A stretch of 64,000 nucleotides of DNA from contig CM060312.1 of NCBI GenBank assembly GCA_030674185.1, forward strand, positions 3,917,438 to 3,981,437, written 5' to 3'. A program made the position numbers and the translations under genes. The notes under the pieces are model-generated. The model did no database searches, was not told the origin of the DNA, and saw only the letters and a program-made list of their open reading frames with translations. The stretch comes from Monoplex corrugatus. Taxonomy: Eukaryota; Mollusca; Gastropoda; Littorinimorpha; Ranellidae. Shown in pieces: positions 1 through 49,575 of the stretch (positions are counted from its first letter, which is position 1; each line of letters starts with the position of its first letter).

Positions 1-171
1 GGTAGGTGGGACGGAGGTACAGTGATATGAGAAGAAGGAGGAAAGAAAAAGAGAAACAGTATCTGTTGTGTGTATGTGTGTGGTCTGGGCCCTCAGTTTG
101 AAAGATGCGGAGCGTAAGTGGAACAGGAGGTTAGTGATGTGCTTTCCGTTTGTGTCTGCCATTGCTGGAGA

Positions 172-1082
172 CTGGACTGGAGAACAGCCCTGTGATGTAG
201 ACATACAGCCATAGTGATGTAGACATACAGCCATAGTGATGTAGAGGGAATAGACTGGAGAACAGGCCTATGATGTAGACATACAGCCATAGTGATGTAG
301 ACATACAGCCATGGTGATGTATAGGGAATAGACTGGAGAACAGGCCTATGATGTAGACATACAGCCATAGTGATGTATAGGGAATAGACTGGAGAACAGG
401 CCTATGATGTAGACATACAGCCATGGTGATGTATAGGGAATAGACTGGAGAACAGGCCTATGATGTAGACATACAGCCATAGTGATGTATAGGGAATAGA
501 CTAGAGAACAGCCCTGTGATGTAGACATACAGCCATAGTGATGTAGAGGGAATAGACTGGAGAACAGGCCTGTGAAGTAGACATACAGCCATAGTGATGT
601 ATAGGGAATAGACTGGAGAACAGCCCTGTGAAGTAGACATACAGCCATAGTGATGTATAGAGAATAGACTGGAGAACAGCCCTGTGATGTAGACATACAG
701 TACAGCCATAGTGATGTAGAGGGAATAGACTGAGAACAGCCCTGTGATGTAGATATTACAGCCATAGTGATTTGAGGAATAGACTGAAGAACAGCCTGTG
801 AAGTAGATATACAAGCCATAGTGATGTAGAGGAATAGACTGGAGAACAGCTCTGTGAAGTAACATACAGCCATAGTGATGTAAGGGAATAGATGGAGAAC
901 AGCTCTGAAGTAGACATACAGCCATAGTGATGTATAGAAAATAGACTGGAGAACAGCCTGTGATGTAGACATACAGCCATAGTGATGTAGAGGGAATAGA
1001 CTGAGAACAGCCCTTGATGTAGACATACGCCATAGTGATGTTAGAAAATAGACTGGAGAACAGCCCTGTGAAGTAGACTGTA
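172..1082. repeat. 56-bp minisatellite, about 16 units
   Basis: Tandem units built on the core agacatacagccatagtgat, with a second block tagggaatagactggagaac. Units near the right end carry many one-base deletions. The minus strand shows long open frames rich in repeated peptides (VLQSIP, HHYGCMSTS); they follow from the repeat and are not genes. Confidence 0.95.
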
Positions 1083-1256
1083 GCATTCAACCAGAATGAC
1101 GTAGCACTTTGAATTGTAGATGAATATACTTCATCTATAGATTGTTTGAATTGTAGACAAATATGCTTTCTTTATAGATTGTTGAAACACATTACCGGTA
1201 AGGGAAAAAAATGGTGACCTTACAGTCATGTGTATGTGTTACTTTCTGAACCTACA

Positions 1257-1760
1257 GATAGGTCAATATACATTCTTCTGTGTGCATAGTGTTACCTTCT
1301 GTCAGATAGGTCAATATACATTCTTCTGTGTGCATAGTGTTACCTTCTGTCAGATAGGTCAATATACATTCTTCTGTGTGCATAGTGTTACCTTCTGTCA
1401 GATAGGTCAATATACATTCTTCTGTGTGCATAGTGTTACCTTCTGTCAGATAGGTCAATATACATTCTTCTGTGTGCATAGTGTTACCTTCTGTCAGATA
1501 GGTCAATATACATTCTTCTGTGTGCATAGTGTTACCTTCTGTCAGATAAGTCAATATACATTCTTCTGTGTGCATAGTGTTACCTTCTGTCAGATAGGTC
1601 AATATACATTCTTCTGTGTGCATAGTGTTACCTTCTGTGTACATAGTGTTACCTTCTGTGTTGATAGTGTTACCGACCATAGTCGTCATCAATTATACAT
1701 TCTTCTGTGTGCATAGTGTTACCTTCTGTGTTGATAGTGTTACCGACCATAGTAGTCAGG
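1257..1760. repeat. 48-bp minisatellite (8 units) and a short duplicated tail
   Basis: Nearly identical 48-bp units with core caatatacattcttctgtg. Forty-eight is a multiple of three and the unit has no stop in one frame of each strand, so both strands show a 16-residue periodic open frame. From about 1640 the units degrade into a partly duplicated 80-bp tail containing gtgttaccgaccatagt twice. Confidence 0.95.
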
Positions 1761-2017
1761 AGGAGGACGAGGCCAGGTGTGTGTCATTACCCCCACACCA
1801 CACACACCACCCACTCCTCCAGCCCCCACCCTCTCATTACGTCATTCCGTTACTGGCACTCCCCCGCGATGTCATCACCGTCTGATTGTGCAGGCAACTC
1901 GGGCAGCAGCAGGGGGTAAAAACAAGAAAGGAGAATTAACTGACGCCAGAAAAGGGATGGGCTTGCAGACCCAAGACAACAGTCTGAACTATCAGTAACA
2001 CGCTGAGAACTCGGAAT

Positions 2018-2056
<39 letters not shown>

Positions 2057-2186
2057 GAGAGAGAGAGGGAGATGGAGAACCCTGCAATCAACAGATGATA
2101 TTTCGAGTTCACTTCTTGCTGGCAACATTAACTACTGGCCTGTTCATTGCCCATCTTATTTTTTCCATAATTTTGGTAGTACTTAA
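1761..2186. other. Intronic sequence with a poly-T run
   Basis: Non-repetitive intronic sequence; no coding signal that I can support. It contains a run of 32 T at 2021-2052 followed by a short GA tract. A splice-like AG...GT pair at 1892-1917 would enclose only 22 nt and is listed under rejected items. Confidence 0.6.
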
Positions 2187-3325
2187 TGTTTCTGTCATTC
2201 TGGTTTCCGTCATTCTGGTGGTTCCTAATGTTTCCGTCATTCTGGTGGTTCTTAATGTTTCCATCATTCTGGTTGGTTCCTAATGTTTCCGTCATTCTGG
2301 TGGTTCTTAATGTTTCCATCATTTCGGTTGTTCTTAATGTTTCCATCATTTCGGTTGTTCTAATGTTTCCATCATTTCGTTGTTCTTAATGTTTCCATCA
2401 TTTCGGTTGTTCTTAATGTTTCCATCATTTCGGTGTTCTTAATGTTTCCATCATTCTGGTGGTTCTAATGTTTCCATCATTTTGTTCTTAATGTTTCCAT
2501 CATTCTGGTGGTTCGTAATGTTTCCATCATTCTGGTGGTTCTTAATGTTCCCATCGTTCTGGTGGTTCTTAATGTTTTCCGTCATTCTGATGGTTCTTAA
2601 TGTTTTCCGTCATTCTGGTGGTTCTTAATGTTTCCGTCATTCTGGTGGTTCTTAATGTTTTCCGCCATTCTGATGGTTCTTAATGTTTTCCGTCATTTGA
2701 TGGTTCTTAATGTTTTCCGTCATTCTGATGGTTCTTAATGTTTACGTCATTCTGATGGTTCTTAATGTTAACGTCATTCTGATGGTTCTTAATGTTTTCC
2801 GTCATTCTGATGGTTCTTAATGTTTTCCGTCATTCTGGTGGTTCTTAATGTTTCCGTCATTCTGATGGTTCTTAATGTTTTCATCATTCTGTGGTTCTTA
2901 ATGTTTACGTCATTCTGATGGTTCTTAATGTTTCCATCATTCTGGTGGTTCTTAATGTTTCCATCATTCTGTGGTTCTTAATGTTTCCATCATTCTGGTG
3001 GTTCTTAATGTTTCCGTCATTCTGATGGTTCTTAATGTTTTCTGTCATTTGGTGGTTCTTAATGTTTCCGTCATTCTGATGGTTCTTAATGTTTCTAGTC
3101 ATTTGGGTGGTTCTTAATGTTTCCGTCATTCCGATCGTTCTTAATGTTTTCCGTCATTCTGATGGTTCTTAATTAATGTTTCCGTCAATCTGATGGTTCT
3201 GAATGTTTCCGTCATTTGGGTGGTTCTTAATGTTTTTGTCATTCAGATGGTTCTTAATGTTTCGTCATTGAGTCTTTGTGTCTCTTAATGTTTCCGTCAT
3301 TCGGGTGGTGGTGTCAGCTTAATGT
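2187..3325. repeat. 27-28-bp minisatellite, about 42 units
   Basis: Core gtcattctggtggttcttaa repeated with many point changes (C/G/A at the middle position) and one-base length changes. Divergence between units is higher than in the other arrays, suggesting an older array. Confidence 0.93.
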
Positions 3326-3404
3326 TTGTATACCCTTTACCTTCCTCCCCATTTCACAGATTTGCTGGTGCTGTGGTTTTTATGCTGGCTCAGGGCATTG
3401 CCAT

Positions 3405-3494
3405 ATAACTGCTGGCAGGTTTGGGTGCAGCACATATGGAATGGCCTGAGTTTGATAAATCCCTCATGAACAAACTCCATACTCCATGGAGTCA
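3405..3494 (+). repeat. SINE family A, 3' part
   Basis: The segment containing ctgctggcaggtttgg and cacatatggaatggcctgag matches the 3' part of the SINE copies at 33790-34120 and 36741-36895 in the same orientation. No tRNA-like head is visible here, so this copy is 5'-truncated or diverged. Confidence 0.6.
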
Positions 3495-3536
3495 GAGAGA
3501 GGGAGTTGAGATAAAAAGGACGGGGAAAGGCTGGCT

Positions 3537-3722
3537 GTTAAGCCTTTGACTCCCGCACCCTTTCCACCAACTGCAAAAAAAAAAAAATTAACCCTTTGAT
3601 TACCTCGCCCTGCAGAAAGCTGGTGGATAGAGTGAGAGAATCAGAGGGTTAGGTTTTTGCTTTGCTAACATGGTTGACAATGCAGGATGCCGATGGACAT
3701 GGTGCAGGAGTTAAAGGGTTAA
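3537..3722. mobile_element. TTAA-type palindromic MITE, copy 1 (diverged)
   Basis: Starts ttaagcctttgactcccgca and ends ttaaagggttaa, with an inner ttaaccctttgatta block, a ctggtggatagagtgaga block and the tail gtttttgctttgctaacatg. This is the same arrangement as the better conserved copies at 28963-29153 and 39139-39331. No coding capacity. Confidence 0.8.
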
Positions 3723-3904
3723 AAGATGTTCAGATTGCAGTAAGTGAAGCTGAGGGTGGAAGAGGTTTTCACATACATACATGTGGTACTGACAACAGTA
3801 GTGTGATGAGGCTTGGCGTGTAATAATGTAGTTTGGGCTGTGAACTCCAACATCTTTGTTTTGCGTTGATAATAACCTTGATTCACTGTGATCTTGTTTT
3901 TTTT

Positions 3905-4003
3905 GTCTTTCTGTCTCTGTCGTCGCTGTCTCTGTCTGTCTGTCTGTCTGTCTGTATGTCTGTCTGTCTGTCTTCTCTCTCTCTCCTCTCTCTCTCTCTC
4001 TCT

Positions 4004-4038
<35 letters not shown>

Positions 4039-4122
4039 TCTCTCTCTCTCTCTCCCTCTCTCTCTCTCTCCCTCTCTTCCCCTCTCCCTCTGTCTCTACA
4101 CACACATCAACACACACACACA

Positions 4123-4178
<56 letters not shown>

Positions 4179-4312
4179 ACCACTCTCTCTCTCTCTCTAT
4201 CTCTCTATCTGTCGCACCTCTCTCTCACACACACTCCCTCTCTCCCCTCCCTCTCCCTCTCTCCTCTCTCTCTCTCTCTCTGTGTCTCTCTCCCCCTCTC
4301 ACTTTCACTGGC
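3905..4312. repeat. Compound microsatellite (TCTG)n, (CT)n, (CA)n
   Basis: Pyrimidine-rich (TCTG)n then (CT)n to about 4095, (CA)n at 4097-4178, then CT-rich again. Long frames here are simple-sequence artefacts. Confidence 0.97.
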
Positions 4313-4477
4313 TCCGTGTAGTTGCTAAGAGTGAGTAATGTGGCAAACTATAGAAGAAGACAGTTATGTACAGGTCAGTGTGTGGAAATCACTCACAATG
4401 CTGTTAAAGGTTCTAGCTGTAGTCAGTGCCCTGTGCCTTGCAGAGAACAGACCTTCTTACACAACTACACCCGCCAA

Positions 4478-4494
4478 CATCACCACACACACAC

Positions 4495-4539
<45 letters not shown>

Positions 4540-4654
4540 CACATACACACACAGATACACCACACACACTCACACACACACTCATACAATAGATACACAC
4601 ACAGAGATACACACATACACACACATAGATACACACACAGAGAGATACACACAC

Positions 4655-4686
<32 letters not shown>

Positions 4687-4805
4687 ACACACACTCACAC
4701 ACACACACACTCACACACGCACCCCTCACTCACACTCACCACACACCACACACACACACCACTACACTACCTCACACCACACACACACATCACACACACA
4801 GACAC

Positions 4806-4844
<39 letters not shown>

Positions 4845-4890
4845 ACACACACACACACACACCACAACACACACACACATACACACACAA

Positions 4891-4928
<38 letters not shown>

Positions 4929-5003
4929 CACACACACATACCACACACCACACACACACACACACCACACCACAACACACACACACCACACTCACACACA
5001 TCG
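4478..5003. repeat. Interrupted (CA)n tract
   Basis: About 520 bp of CA dinucleotides with single-base interruptions (ccaca, cacaac, agatacac). On the minus strand it reads as Cys/Val repeats; not coding. Confidence 0.97.
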
Positions 5004-5410
5004 TGGCCAGGTTATCCTGTAATAACATTTCTGGAATTTCAGCAGTTTGTTGTCTGTACAAATTTGCCCCAGTCTCCTGTTTCCCGGGGACTCCTTACCC
5101 TCTGCAAATTGAAGAGGTTGAAGAAGAATGAAGGTGGTTGGAAATGTGGAGAGAACGAGTTCTTTGAGAATTGATGGTGCCAGTCTAAATGCTCCTGCTG
5201 CTCTAAATGGAGTAGTGAGAGGCTTTTGCTTGGGGCATGCAGTGTATTGGTAAGGACCATCACCCATGAACTGGGTGGTGTGTGGCTGTAGGGTGAGGGT
5301 TATGGGAAAGTAGGATCCTGTTTGTACTAACATGGTTTAGGGAAGCTCATCACACACCTTAGACTTTTTGATATCTGGTTGGTGCCGTGAAAAAGTTGAC
5401 CCAATGAGAT

Positions 5411-5411
<1 letters not shown>
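5004..5411. other. Unique intronic sequence
   Basis: No repeat unit, splice-bounded open frame or RNA structure that I can support. Confidence 0.5.
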
Positions 5412-5464
<53 letters not shown>

Positions 5465-5489
5465 CTCCTCTCTCTCTCTCTCTCTCTTC

Positions 5490-5531
<42 letters not shown>

Positions 5532-5670
5532 CGCACAGACTCACACACACACACATATATATATATAGAGAGAGAGAGAGATTTTACTTTTGAAAATACT
5601 GATAGATTCTGCTTTTTTTTTTTTTTTTTTTCATTTGCTTGTATCTTTGTTTTCTTGTTCACTGTCGGTT

Positions 5671-5744
<74 letters not shown>

Positions 5745-5972
5745 CTCTCCCCTCTCTCCCCCTCTGTGTGGTGTGTGGTCTGATGGTGTCCATTGTTTTC
5801 AGTGGCTTGCTTTTTCATGTTTCTTTAGAGACTGTACAAGTAGAAAGTTGTGAGAACTCGTTTGAATGTGTTGTTAAGACTGAGAGAGTTGTCTGTGGAT
5901 GGCTTTGAAAGCTTTCTTTCTTTTTTTTTCTTCTTTCGTTTTTCTTTCTTTCTTTCTTTCTTTCTTTCTTTT
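5412..5972. repeat. Microsatellite cluster (CA)n, (CT)n, poly-T, (TTTC)n
   Basis: (CA)n 5412-5460, (CT)n 5461-5527, short (TA)/(GA) at 5556-5580, poly-T near 5613-5631, a long (CT)n at 5671-5762 and (TTTC)n at 5938-5972, separated by short unique pieces. Confidence 0.95.
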
Positions 5973-6019
5973 TGTACAGGTGGATGGACATCTTTGTGAG
6001 AGTGTGGTTGACCGTTTGG

Positions 6020-6705
6020 TGAAGAGGTGTGTTGCTGTGAAAATTCTATGTGTGTGATAGTGTGTAGGTGGTTTTCTATACAGGTATATAGGTTGTTGCT
6101 GTAAAACTCTCTATGTGTGATAGTGTGTTGGTAGTTTCCTATACAGGTATATAGGTGTGTTGCTGTTAAAACTCTCAGTGTGTGATAGTGTGTAGGTAGT
6201 TTCCTATACAGGTATATAGGTGTGTTGCTGTTAAAACTCTCATGTGTGTGATAGTGTGGAGGTAGTTTCCTATACAGGTATATAGGTGTGTTGCTGTTAA
6301 AACTCTCAGTGTGTGATAGTGTGGAGGTGGTTTTCTATATAGGTGTGTTGCTGTTAAACCTCTCAGTATCTGATAGTGTGTTGGTAGTTTTCTATGTGGA
6401 TGTGTTACTGTTAAATGTCTCAGTGTCTGTTAGTGTGTAGGTAGTTATGTATGGAGGTGTGGTGCTGTTAAAACTCTCAGTGTCTGATAGTGTGTAGGTA
6501 GTTTTCTATGTAAGTGTGTGGCTGTTAAAACTCTCAGTGTCCGATAGTGTGTAGGTAGTTTTCTATGGAGGTGTGTGGCTGTTAAAACTCTCAGTGTCTG
6601 ATAGTGTGTAGGTAGTTTTCTATGGAGGTGTGTGGCTGTTAAAACTCTCAGTGTCTGTTAGTGTGTAGGTAGTTTCTATGGAGGTGTGTGGCTGTTAAAA
6701 CCATC
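6020..6705. repeat. 57-67-bp minisatellite, about 11 units
   Basis: Core gatagtgtgtaggtagtttt followed by gctgttaaaactctcag. The first units contain an additional acaggtatata segment that later units lack, so the period drops from about 67 to about 57 bp across the array. Confidence 0.92.
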
Positions 6706-7011
6706 GTCGTTCAGTCTTCTCTCCAGTGGAGTGACCCCTCACCAGACAGCAATCAGAGAGATGACTCCACATCAGCACATTGTGTTGCCTTCATCAGTTA
6801 TTGACAGAAGTACATCATTTATTGTGACATGGTTCAGCTGACACTTTTTCAGGTTGAGACCCCCATTTCCTGACACTGTCAGTTCTACAGGAATGAATCG
6901 CTGTGTGTCAAAAAGCCTTGCCATCAATCAGGTGGAGGGAAACGGCTGTCTATGTATGTAGGGTGAACAAAATGCAACTGTGTCGAGCGTTATGTTTATC
7001 TGCCATTTCAG
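6706..7011. other. Intron end upstream of MAGI exon a
   Basis: Unique sequence leading to the acceptor at 7010-7011. An AG...GT pair around 6890-6931 gives a short open segment but has no fitting phase or recognisable peptide. Confidence 0.5.
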
Positions 7012-45354
<38,343 letters not shown>

Positions 45355-46205
45355 GTAGGCTCTGATTTTTCTCCTCCCTTCCCTCACCCCCCAGCCTCCC
45401 TCCTGGTGCCAGGGACACACACCCACATCCAAAGACAAGGACGTCGCTGCTTGCACAACCAGGACCCGTTTTAACCTTTTCACTCCCTCGCCCTGTCCAC
45501 CAGCTTCCTGCAGGAAACGGATGGATAGAGTGAGAGGGTGAAAGGGTTAAAAAGTAATGGTAGCAAATTGTTTCCTGACCTTGCCCTCCAGATCAGTCGT
45601 ATGTCTTCTTCAAGGTCATGTGTTGGATGCTGTAACAGTCGTTTTAGACAAGTTTTCTGTGTGTCGGGGTTAAGGTCTGATGTTGGATGCTGTGATAGAT
45701 GGTTAACGTGAGTTCTCTGTGTGTCAGGGTCAAGGTCATGCTTTGGATATGGTAACAGGTGCTTAACATTATAGTTTACTTTATGTCAGGGTCAGGATCA
45801 TCTGTTGGGTGCCATAGCAAGAAGTTTGCAGGAGCTCTGTGTATGTGTCAGGGTCTTCTGATAGTTCATTCCTCTGTGCTTGTTTGTGGGCAAGAGTGGT
45901 GATGTGATGACTCCTGGTTCAGCGACTTGTTATGCTTCTTCCTCCACCATACACAGGATTGACAGGGTGAGTGGTGTGGACAGGCAGCCCAGGTCTGTGA
46001 CTACCGTCAACAGGCAGTGAGGTCCGCTTTGTACAAGGTGGAGACAGACATATCACATGTTGAGGTGGTCTGTGTAGGTGCTATAGTTTCAGTTTTCTCA
46101 GGATGGTGTTGCTACACTCAGAAATTTCCAGGTGGAAGATGATCCTAAACAGTCGTGGGAAATGCCATAAGCATGTATATATACGTCCTTAAAATGATGG
46201 TGAGG
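45355..46205. other. Sequence after MAGI exon i
   Basis: Holds a solo TTAA mini-palindrome (45471-45550) and a loose repeat around gtgtgtcagggtcaaggtca (45600-45870). A strong acceptor-like tract (cttcttcctccaccatacacag) ends at 45956. No secure exon. Confidence 0.55.
45471..45550. mobile_element. Solo 80-bp TTAA palindrome (inner unit of the MITE)
   Basis: ttaaccttttcactccctcg to gagggtgaaagggttaa, meeting at gcttcctgcaggaa. It corresponds exactly to the inner TTAA-to-TTAA block of the 191-193-bp copies, without the outer arms. Confidence 0.82.
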
Positions 46206-47845
46206 TGCCATTGAAAGGACATTGAGTTCTGCTTTGCTGTTATGGTGGTCGTTAAAAGAGAGGTGACGTATCGCTGAGTTCTCTTGTCAAGTTCATTACT
46301 TAAAGAGAGAGGTGAGATATCATTGAGTTGTGTTGTCACGTCAGTTGTTAGAAGAGAGGTGAGGTATCATTGAGTTCTGTTGTCATGTCCATTGTTAGAA
46401 GAGAGGTGAGGTACCTTTGAGTCATGTTGTCACGTCCATTGTTAGTAGAGAGGTGAGGTATCATTGAGTTCTGTTGTCATGTCGGTTGTTAGAAGAGAGG
46501 TGAGGTATCATTGAGTTCTATTGTCATGTCAGTTGTTAGAAGAGAGGTGAGGTATCATTGAGTTCTGTTGTCACGTCAGTTGTTAGAAGAGAGGTGAGGT
46601 ATCATTGAGTTCTGTTGTCACGTCGGTTGTTAGTAGAGAGGTGAGGTATTGAGTTCTGTTGTCATGTCAGTTGTTAGTAGAGAGGTGAGATATCATTGAG
46701 TTCTGTTGTCACGTCGGTTGTTAGTAGAGAGGTGAGGTATTGAGTTCTGTTGTCATGTCAGTTGTTAGTAGAGAGGTGAGATATCATTGAGTTCTGTTGT
46801 CACGTCGGTTGTTAGTAGAGAGGTGAGGTATTGAGTTCTGTTGTCATGTCAGTTGTTAGTAGAGAGATGAGATATCATTGAGTTCTGTTGTCACGTCGGT
46901 TGTTAGAAGAGAGGTGAGGTATTGAGTTCTGTTGTCATGTCAGTTGTTAGAAGAGAGGTGAGGTATCATTGAGTTCTGTTGTCATGTCAGTTGTTAGAAG
47001 AGAGGTGAGGTATCATTGAGTTCTATTGTCACGTCGGTTGTTAGTAGAGAGGTGAGGTATTGAGTTCTGTTGTCATGTCAGTTGTTAGTAGAGAGGTGAG
47101 ATATCATTGAGTTCTGTTGTCACGTCGGTTGTTAGTAGAGAGGTGAGGTATTGAGTTCTGTTGTCATGTCAGTTGTTAGTAGAGAGATGAGATATCATTG
47201 AGTTCTGTTGTCACGTCGGTTGTTAGAAGAGAGGTGAGGTATTGAGTTCTGTTGTCATGTCAGTTGTTAGAAGAGAGGTGAGGTATCATTGAGTTCTGTT
47301 GTCATGTCAGTTGTTAGAAGAGAGGTGAGGTATTGAGTTCTGTTGTCACATCAGTTGTTAGAAGAGAGGTGAGGTATCATTGAGTTCTGTTGTCACGTCC
47401 ATTGTTAGAAGAGAGGTGAGGTATCATTGAGTTCTGTTGTCATGTCAGTTGTTAGAAGAGAGGTGAGGTATCATTGAGTTCTGTTGTCACGTCTGTTGTT
47501 AGAAGAGAGGTGAGGTATCATTGAGTTCTGTTGTCATGTTGGTTGTTAGAAGAGAGGTGAGGTATCATTGAGTTATGTTGTCATGTCGGTTGTTAGAAGA
47601 GAGGTGAGGTATCATTGAGTTCTGTTGTCACGTCGGTTGTTAGAAGAGAGGTGAGGTATCATTGAGTTCTGTTGTCACGTCAGTTGTTAGAAGAGAGGTG
47701 AGGTATCATTGAGTTCTGTTGTCATGTCGGTTGTTAGAAGAGAGGTGAGGTATCATTGAGTTCTGTTGTCACATCAGTTGTTAGAAGAGAGGTGAGGTAT
47801 CATTGAGTTCTGTCGTCACGTCAGTTGTTAGAAGAGAGGTGAGGT
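46206..47845. repeat. 47-bp minisatellite with 44-bp variants, about 35 units
   Basis: Cores gttagaagagaggtgaggta and cattgagttctgttgtca. A 3-bp shorter variant (ggtattgag) alternates with the long one between 46640 and 47240, giving a local two-unit higher-order period of about 91 bp. Confidence 0.95.
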
Positions 47846-48564
47846 AGTATGTCCATGCATGAACTTGCCCATCCTGCCCTTGCCGTCACCACCCACACTG
47901 TGTATCTTGATGCTTTGTACTAAAACCCTGACCCCATCCTGCATGTCGCTTTGTCCTCTCACCAAACAAGTTTCTAGGTTTGAAGTTTGACACATCTTTC
48001 CTTACTTATTTGTACAGCAGTCCTTATGAGATCTTGCATGATCCGCTTTGTCTTTTGACAAGCCCCTCCCCAAGAAACGAATGTTCTCTTTCAGTGATCT
48101 TTTTCCTTCTCCCTTAAAGATCTTGCATGATCCACTTTGTCTTTTGACACCCCCCAAAAACACATTTTGATCCATTCCATCCTAAAAGATTTTCATGGTG
48201 AGCATAGTCCAAACCCACACATTTCCTTTTTCAATGATCTTTCACTTCTAGAGGATCTTGTATGATCAGTATAGTCCAAACTTTTTGTCTTGTCACTGAA
48301 AAATATTATACTGATAGAATCTGTCAGTCCGTTCTTGGTAAGCGTTTGGTCTGCTGATGAGACCTTCATAAGATTTTGTTGGAAAGAAATGTATTGAGCA
48401 GTGTCCACCTGTTGCGCCAATGTTGCCATCAGTCCTACAGTTGTGACAGCCCTGTGAACAGATTGTGTGTTGTCCTGTCCTGTCCTGTCCTGTCCTGATG
48501 CCCTGCCCTGTCCTGCCCTGCCCTGTCTGGTCAACTTACATCTTGCTTGACATTGTATTGTCTG
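47846..48564. other. Unique intronic or flanking sequence with (TGTCC)n
   Basis: Two related stretches (gatcttgcatgatccgcttt near 48031 and gatcttgcatgatccacttt near 48119) form a weak duplication. A (TGTCC)n/(TGCCC)n tract lies at 48472-48530. No exon seen. Confidence 0.6.
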
Positions 48565-49575
48565 CCAGGTGGACAGATAATGTTGGTCATGTGACCATGT
48601 AATGTTGGTCATGTGACCATGTAATGGTGGTCATGTGACCATGTAATGTTGGTCATGTGACCATGTAATAGTGGTCCTGTGACCATGTAATTGTGGTTCT
48701 GTGACCATATAATGGTGGTCCTGTGACCATATAATGGTGGTCCTGTGACCATGTAATTGTGGTTCGGTGACCATATAATGGTGGTCCTGTGACCATGTAA
48801 TGTTGGTCATGTGATAGTGGTCCTGTGATCATATAATGGTGGTCCTGTGACCATGTAATGGTGGTCCTGTGACCATATAATGTTGGTCCTGTGACCATGT
48901 AATGGTGGTTCTGTGGTGGTCCTGTGACCATATAATGATGGTCCTCTGACCATATAATGGTGGTCCTGTGACCATGTAATGGTGGTCCTGTGACCATGTA
49001 ATGGTGGTCTGTGACCATGTTGTGGTGGTCCTGTTAACATATAATGGTGGTCCTGTGACCATGTAATGGTGGTCCTGTGACCATGTAATGGTGGTCCTGT
49101 TAACATATAATGGTGGTCCTGTGACCATATGGTCCTGTGACCATGTAATGGTGGTTCTGTGACCATGTAATGGTGGTCCTGTGACCATGTAATGGTAGTC
49201 CTGTTAACATGTAATGGTGGTCCTTGACCATGTAATGACAGTCCTGTGACCATGTAATGGTGGTCCTGTGACCATATTATGGTGGCCCTGTGACCATGTA
49301 ATGGTGGTCCTGTTAACATGTAATGATGGTCCTGTACCATATAATGGTGGTCCTGTGACCATGTAATGGTGGTTCTGTGACCATGTAATTGTGATTCTGT
49401 GACCATATAATGGTGGTCCTGTGACCATGTAATGGTGGTCCTGTTAACATATAATGGTGGTCCTGTGACCATATAATGGTGGTCCTGTGACCATATAATG
49501 ACGGTCCTGTGACCATGTAATAGTGGTCCTGTGACCATATAATGACGGTCCTGTGACCATGTAATGATGGACAAG
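48565..49575. repeat. 22-bp minisatellite, about 45 units
   Basis: Core tggtggtcctgtgaccatgt with aa. Variants include gttaacat and accatata. The minus strand is open in long periodic frames (MVTGPPLHGHRTTI); artefact. Confidence 0.95.

Noticed and set aside
1228..1716. 162-codon plus frame with repeated IGQYTFFCVHSVTFCQ
   Set aside because: A 48-bp array read in frame; an equally open frame exists on the other strand.
1894..1915. 22-nt candidate microexon with AG/GT borders
   Set aside because: Phase could fit exon a, but the acceptor and donor are weak, no peptide can be recognised, and such pairs are expected by chance.
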